From the NCBI GenBank assembly GCA_014904985.1, contig MU128953.1:124001-188000 (forward strand): DNA of 64,000 bases. The letters run 5' to 3'. The notes beneath the pieces were generated by a model. It saw only the letters and a program-made list of their open reading frames with translations. It was not told the origin of the DNA and ran no database searches. The position numbers were made by a program, and so were the translations under genes. Shown here in pieces: positions 59,863 through 64,000 of this stretch (position 1 is the stretch's first letter; each line of letters opens with the position of its first letter). This DNA is from Hydnum rufescens UP504 (Eukaryota > Basidiomycota > Agaricomycetes > Cantharellales > Hydnaceae).

Positions 59863-62800
59863 ATGACTGCCCCGAAACGCCAGCAATCCTCAAAAGGGAA
59901 GGCCTCAGAAAGCAGCCAGAGAGATGTATGTGATGCAAGTTGAAGGAAGGCTTTCCTGACATATCTATTCTAAGGTCACAGATCGGCCTGAGGACTCATT
60001 CTCGCTATCGATTGCACCAGTCAACAATAACCAGAACCTACTGAGTGAGTTTGGCATGAACAAAGCGATTAAGGACATGATGATTGGGCACTGCTCGGTT
60101 GATTTGAGCAGGGTAAAAAAAGATGGATGGGTGTTCGGGAAATGGAATCAACGAGGGATTGACCGCTCGCATGTAACTCGTATGGTGGAACGCCTGAAGC
60201 AGAAACGGATTGTGGACGAAGACTCGGGGATTGCAATTGCGCTTCGTCGTTCCTGGTTTACGACAACGTTAGAACCAACTCTGAATGGGAAGCTGGTCCA
60301 GGATCTACCCCTCCTAGAATTAACCCCCGAGGGCAAACAGGCTCAAGGACACGGTGAATTCAAGCCATTCGGGGGTAATCATCGACGTGCAGCAGTCGAG
60401 TTCATCGTTCAGGATGTGAAGAGGCGACTCGAGATGGCCATGGATCGCCTCGATCTGGGCATGGATGGACCTGACACGAAGACAACGCGTACGAAGGAAC
60501 AAGAAGCAGACTATACAGCATGGGTGGAAAAGGAAACTCAGCTAATTGGGTATCTGAAGGGCGAATCCAAGTGGAATATGCTGTGGCATCTCAATATCTG
60601 GGATTTAGGTAAGTACAGTTAAGACTGATAGAGGGTATAATTCATAGTGAGAATGGACATTGAATAGATGCGCTGGAATCGGTACAAGGATATTCGCATG
60701 AAGACATTTCGATTCATCTATCACGAAATTCGAATAAGTACGTCTACTTGGAGACGGACTCGGAACGCGTGTTCCTGGATCTCCGGGGCGTGCGGGAGGC
60801 CCTGGCCTCGGACGACAAGGCATGGGTACAGATGACGCAGAAATTGGCCTCTGGGCGCGACCTGAAGATCACACTGGCCCAGCCTCAAGAGAATTTCAAG
60901 CGCGCGCTTGAGAAGCATCTCGAGGGCACGATTGGGATGTACAACTCGACGCAGAACTCGATGCTGTCATCACCCTATGCTGTACGGATGATGTCGCGAT
61001 ATGTAGCGTTTGGCGATCATTACTTCAATGGCCAGTATGCGACAATCCGGGGATTGCGTGGGTTGATAGACCAGCATATGTGTGGAGTGCGTGCCTTTAT
61101 CAATTTGAGTGAGAAAGGAGGAGACTAATTGGATATACATAGATAATATCTACGATCTTTGAGGTCAACTGCCGAATCATACAGTTGGCTGGATCGAAGG
61201 AGCCTGTGGGAACACAGGAGGAAATCGACGAACTCGCGGACGACCGACGATCAAAGGTGTGGGGGACCGACTCGAAAGGGTGGTGGAAAATGTACAAGTC
61301 CGCTGGACGCCATGCCGGAGACATGGGATGGGTGGCAGAGGTGATGCCAGTGTTCGAGAGTGCATTCGATTCAGCATTCGTGGCTGATGGTGTCATCGTG
61401 CAAGAGTTCATGACATCGACGAGGCCGTACATGGATGCATTCAAGGGGTACATGTCAGAGGTGATGACGAAGTTTAGGGAGAAGGCAGAAGAGGATGGCC
61501 CTGAATCGAGGTATCTGACGATTGGAGAACGGCTTGAGTGGCTATTAGGGAACTGGCCGTACAACAAGGGTGTCCCGATGCCAGTTATTACGAATCGGAT
61601 GATGGGATGGATGGAACAAAGGTTGAAGCCAATACAAGGAGGGATTGAGGAGGTGAGTCTTCAGATGTATCTGAAGGTTGTCTCATGGACGATGGGAGTA
61701 GTGTATCGAGAATCCAACTTATCGTCTCACGGACGATAGGGGGTGTGCTGAAAATGTACCTTATCGTCTTGCGAACGATAGGGTAATCTCTGTCGTACCG
61801 CGATAATCTGGGGATTCATTCCACTTATCTCCAACTGTTAACGTTTCTTTCCTTCAGCTGGGTACCTGGTTTGATCCACTCGCCATTCATATGATCAATT
61901 TCTCGCACTCGAAGTCCAAGGCTCGAGATCTTTCCGCTGCAATGTTTGATTGTATCGCTCGAGATAGCGCGCTTCACGATGTATCCGATGCCATTGAACA
62001 GGTATCTGATTCCATAGATACTACAATTGTATTCAGACTCACTCTTGTCGCAGGTAGCTTTCTTCGTACTCATCAATGCCCACAAGGTCATGGTGGATTT
62101 TACATCGGCCCTTTTTGACCTCCAACAGGAGATTGGTGTTCGCCCTGCCGCTAATGTGATCAAGAAGATACCGATCCCTATGAGTACTGGGCGAAAGGGA
62201 AAATCGAAAGACGAGAAGGCAGCGGAGTCATTCTTCTCCTTGCTCACTCCTCCTGTTGATGCGGCCACGATTGATTCCTCCTGGACGAAAATGAAGCCCA
62301 CGATTGGGACTTCGAAAGCCGTGCACCGAGTATCTCCAGACATTGAAAAACGAATGTACGCAGTCACCACAGTGGGGATGACGAAGGACTACGAATATGC
62401 CTTAATGTCGTTACTCGTCGAGCGGTATTTCGTCGACTCATATAGGCCTCGCCTGCTGGGCACGGTGGGAGGGGCGCAGGTGAGACAGCAGGTGACTGAC
62501 ATCCTGAGCTCATATTGGGAGCCCGAGGAGGAGAGCTCGATCACGACATTCCTATTCTGGGATGGTTTAAAGGGTGATCCGAAGGCATCAAAGGAAGGTC
62601 CCTTAATGTCGATGGCTGAGCGGAACCGCGCGACTATTGTCAAGGCCCTTCAACAGGGGAATAAAGACTTCAATCAACGTATCATAAATATGGTCGAGAA
62701 AGGTAAACAGGCTCATGAGAACTTTGATATGAAGAGCCCACTGGGCAGCGGGATTCGGCGGGCGATTGATAAACTCATCTGGGTAGGTCCCTGTTCACAA

Positions 62801-63894
62801 CCCCGTTGTCAGTGGATTTGATTTTGAGGGATTTCCCTCTCCAGGAGCTCGAAGTTCACCAGGAACGCCAAATACTGGCACTCCATCCTAAGGGAGGGCA
62901 AAGGAGGACACTGTTCGAGTCCGACATCCCAACGTGGACGTACAAGCATGTTCAGTCTGTTGGGAGACACTTGTCTCCGCCTCACAGGGTGACGCCCGCG
63001 CGCAGGTTCGGAAAGCGGTCGGAACGATCGCTTAGTCTAGAAAAGGGGAAGGGTCCAGGTACTCGTACTCCGCAAGCGGGGAGGAAGCCTACCTCATCAG
63101 ATGAGGAGGATACTGACAGCGAGGAAGATGATGGCGAGGAACCGGAATCTGAAGAGGGTTCAGACACGGACGAGACTACAGGTGTTCAGGGACAACGCAG
63201 CCGTGGACATGATGATGGAGAGCGCGGCAGGCCTAAGTCGACAAAGGCCACGAGCAAAGGATCGACCCCCCAAGGAGCCGAGCGAGTTGGAACTGGTTCA
63301 AAGGCGAAGATTCACGTTCCGGGCACTCAGTCTACCGCGGGGCCATCGAGTCCTCATGCGCCGGATGTCGAGTCCAGATCGAGTTCGTTGTCAGAAGATG
63401 GACGACCGTTGGCTTCAGTGATTCCGGAGACATCAGTTCCTAAGGTGGCTGCTGCAGCCCGGACGTCCACCAGTCGTGAAGGGGCTCAGACAGCTGCGGG
63501 TGGATCTGGATCGGGAGGAACCACGACGAGAACTGGCCTACGCTCTGGAGGGCCACCGGGTAAGTGAAAGGGACGATCTGTTGACATTTCGCTGGACACT
63601 TATGTTATCTATCCGAAGCGTCCATGGCCAAGCAGACAAGCACCGGCAGTATGAAACGTGGTCGTTCGTCAACCGATGCAGGTACCTCAATATTCGAATG
63701 TGCAGCAGGTTGTATCGTTCTGACTTCTTGCTTGCTTCCACCTTCACACAGCATCGTCGAAAAGGACCAAAACCAATGATCACTCAGGTATGTGATGTTG
63801 GAGCTGCCACTGACTGCTTGACAATCTCATACCCTGTCTAGCTGCGTCTGCGGCCACTCCGAACTATCAACGATTGACTCGTCCTGGATTTTGA
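59863..63894 (+). CDS. Large protein with ParB/Srx-like motif, function unknown
   Basis: Ten exons (59863-59925, 59975-60608, 60668-61086, 61164-61652, 61858-62001, 62054-62782, 62845-63559, 63619-63681, 63752-63787, 63842-63894) give 1114 residues with no break. A basic start (APKRQQSSKGKAS) precedes a domain with IDRSHVTRMVERLKQKRIV, then FKPFGGNHRRAAVEFIVQDV at about residues 151-170. GGNHRRAA is the phosphate-binding signature of ParB/sulfiredoxin-fold domains. About 700 helical residues without a recognised family follow (residues ~190-890). The last ~220 residues are disordered, Ser/Asp/Glu-rich and then Ser/Thr/Gly/Arg-rich. Intron 4 (61653-61857, 205 bp) is much longer than the others and carries two palindromes of the upstream array. 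A role in DNA binding or nucleotide hydrolysis is possible, but only the motif supports it. Confidence 0.8.
61718..61783. repeat. Two TATCGTC...GACGATA hairpins inside an intron
   Basis: TATCGTC at 61720-61726 pairs with GACGATA at 61732-61738, and TATCGT at 61762-61767 pairs with ACGATA at 61775-61780. Spacing is 42 bp and both continue with GGG, as in the upstream array units. Confidence 0.88.
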
Positions 63895-64000
63895 GCTATA
63901 GCGATGAACGGTGCTTGAAGCTTTGTAGAGGTCTTTGTCATGAATTCACCCCCCCGAATTGGATGTGAATAAATATCGCCTTGTGATGATTAAACACATG
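63895..64000. other. Downstream flank
   Basis: No feature is seen apart from AATAAATA at 63969-63976, which could serve in 3' end formation of the ParB-like gene. Confidence 0.35.

Overview
The window is genomic DNA from a filamentous basidiomycete, most likely an Agaricomycete. Protein genes are cut by many 45-70 bp GT-AG introns (22 exons in one aminopeptidase gene). The gene set is fungal: aspartokinase, Pds5, Clr2, sphingolipid desaturase, Zn2Cys6 regulator. Mobile elements are of Plavaka and Ty1/copia type. I see no rRNA gene, convincing tRNA gene or CRISPR array.

Layout. 1-2.9 kb: no gene, one 231-bp tandem duplication. 2.9-35.8 kb: a dense euchromatic block with aspartokinase, a NIPA-type Mg transporter, X-Pro aminopeptidase, a coiled-coil protein, RPL37, SWC5, PDS5 (the last two head to head), sphingolipid delta-4 desaturase, a Gly/Arg-rich unknown, a Clr2-like silencing protein, a Zn2Cys6 regulator, a Roadblock/LC7 dynein light chain, a membrane-anchored heparinase-like lyase and D-amino-acid oxidase. 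36.2-36.6 kb: remnant of a copia element. 37.2-48.5 kb: a very large killer-toxin-type GH18 chitinase (minus) and a seven-LysM secreted protein (plus), divergently transcribed. 49-59.8 kb: repeat-rich DNA with two Plavaka transposase fragments, a purine-rich ~70-bp repeat, a ~145-bp satellite, a 25-N gap, nested copia fragments, and two arrays of 43-44 bp units built on a TATCGTCT...AGACGATA palindrome. 59.9-63.9 kb: an intact ten-exon gene for a 1114-residue protein with a ParB/Srx-like GGNHRRAA motif.

Most genes in the left block are unrelated housekeeping genes. Two places suggest functional units. (1) The chitinase/LysM pair resembles the paired killer-toxin-like chitinase and LysM genes of ascomycetes: both proteins should be secreted and both should bind chitin. 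(2) The ParB-like gene begins about 80 bp after the last unit of a palindromic array, and one of its introns carries two more copies of the palindrome. ParB proteins of bacteria act on inverted-repeat sites, so a protein/cis-repeat relationship is worth testing, although it is only inference here.

Exon structures were worked out by hand from splice signals, reading frame and family conservation. Where spliced lengths were summed they came out in frame (aspartokinase 622 aa, NIPA 411, aminopeptidase 649, SWC5 252, RPL37 94, desaturase 367, Zn2Cys6 756, lyase 770, DAO 376, LysM 873, ParB-like 1114).
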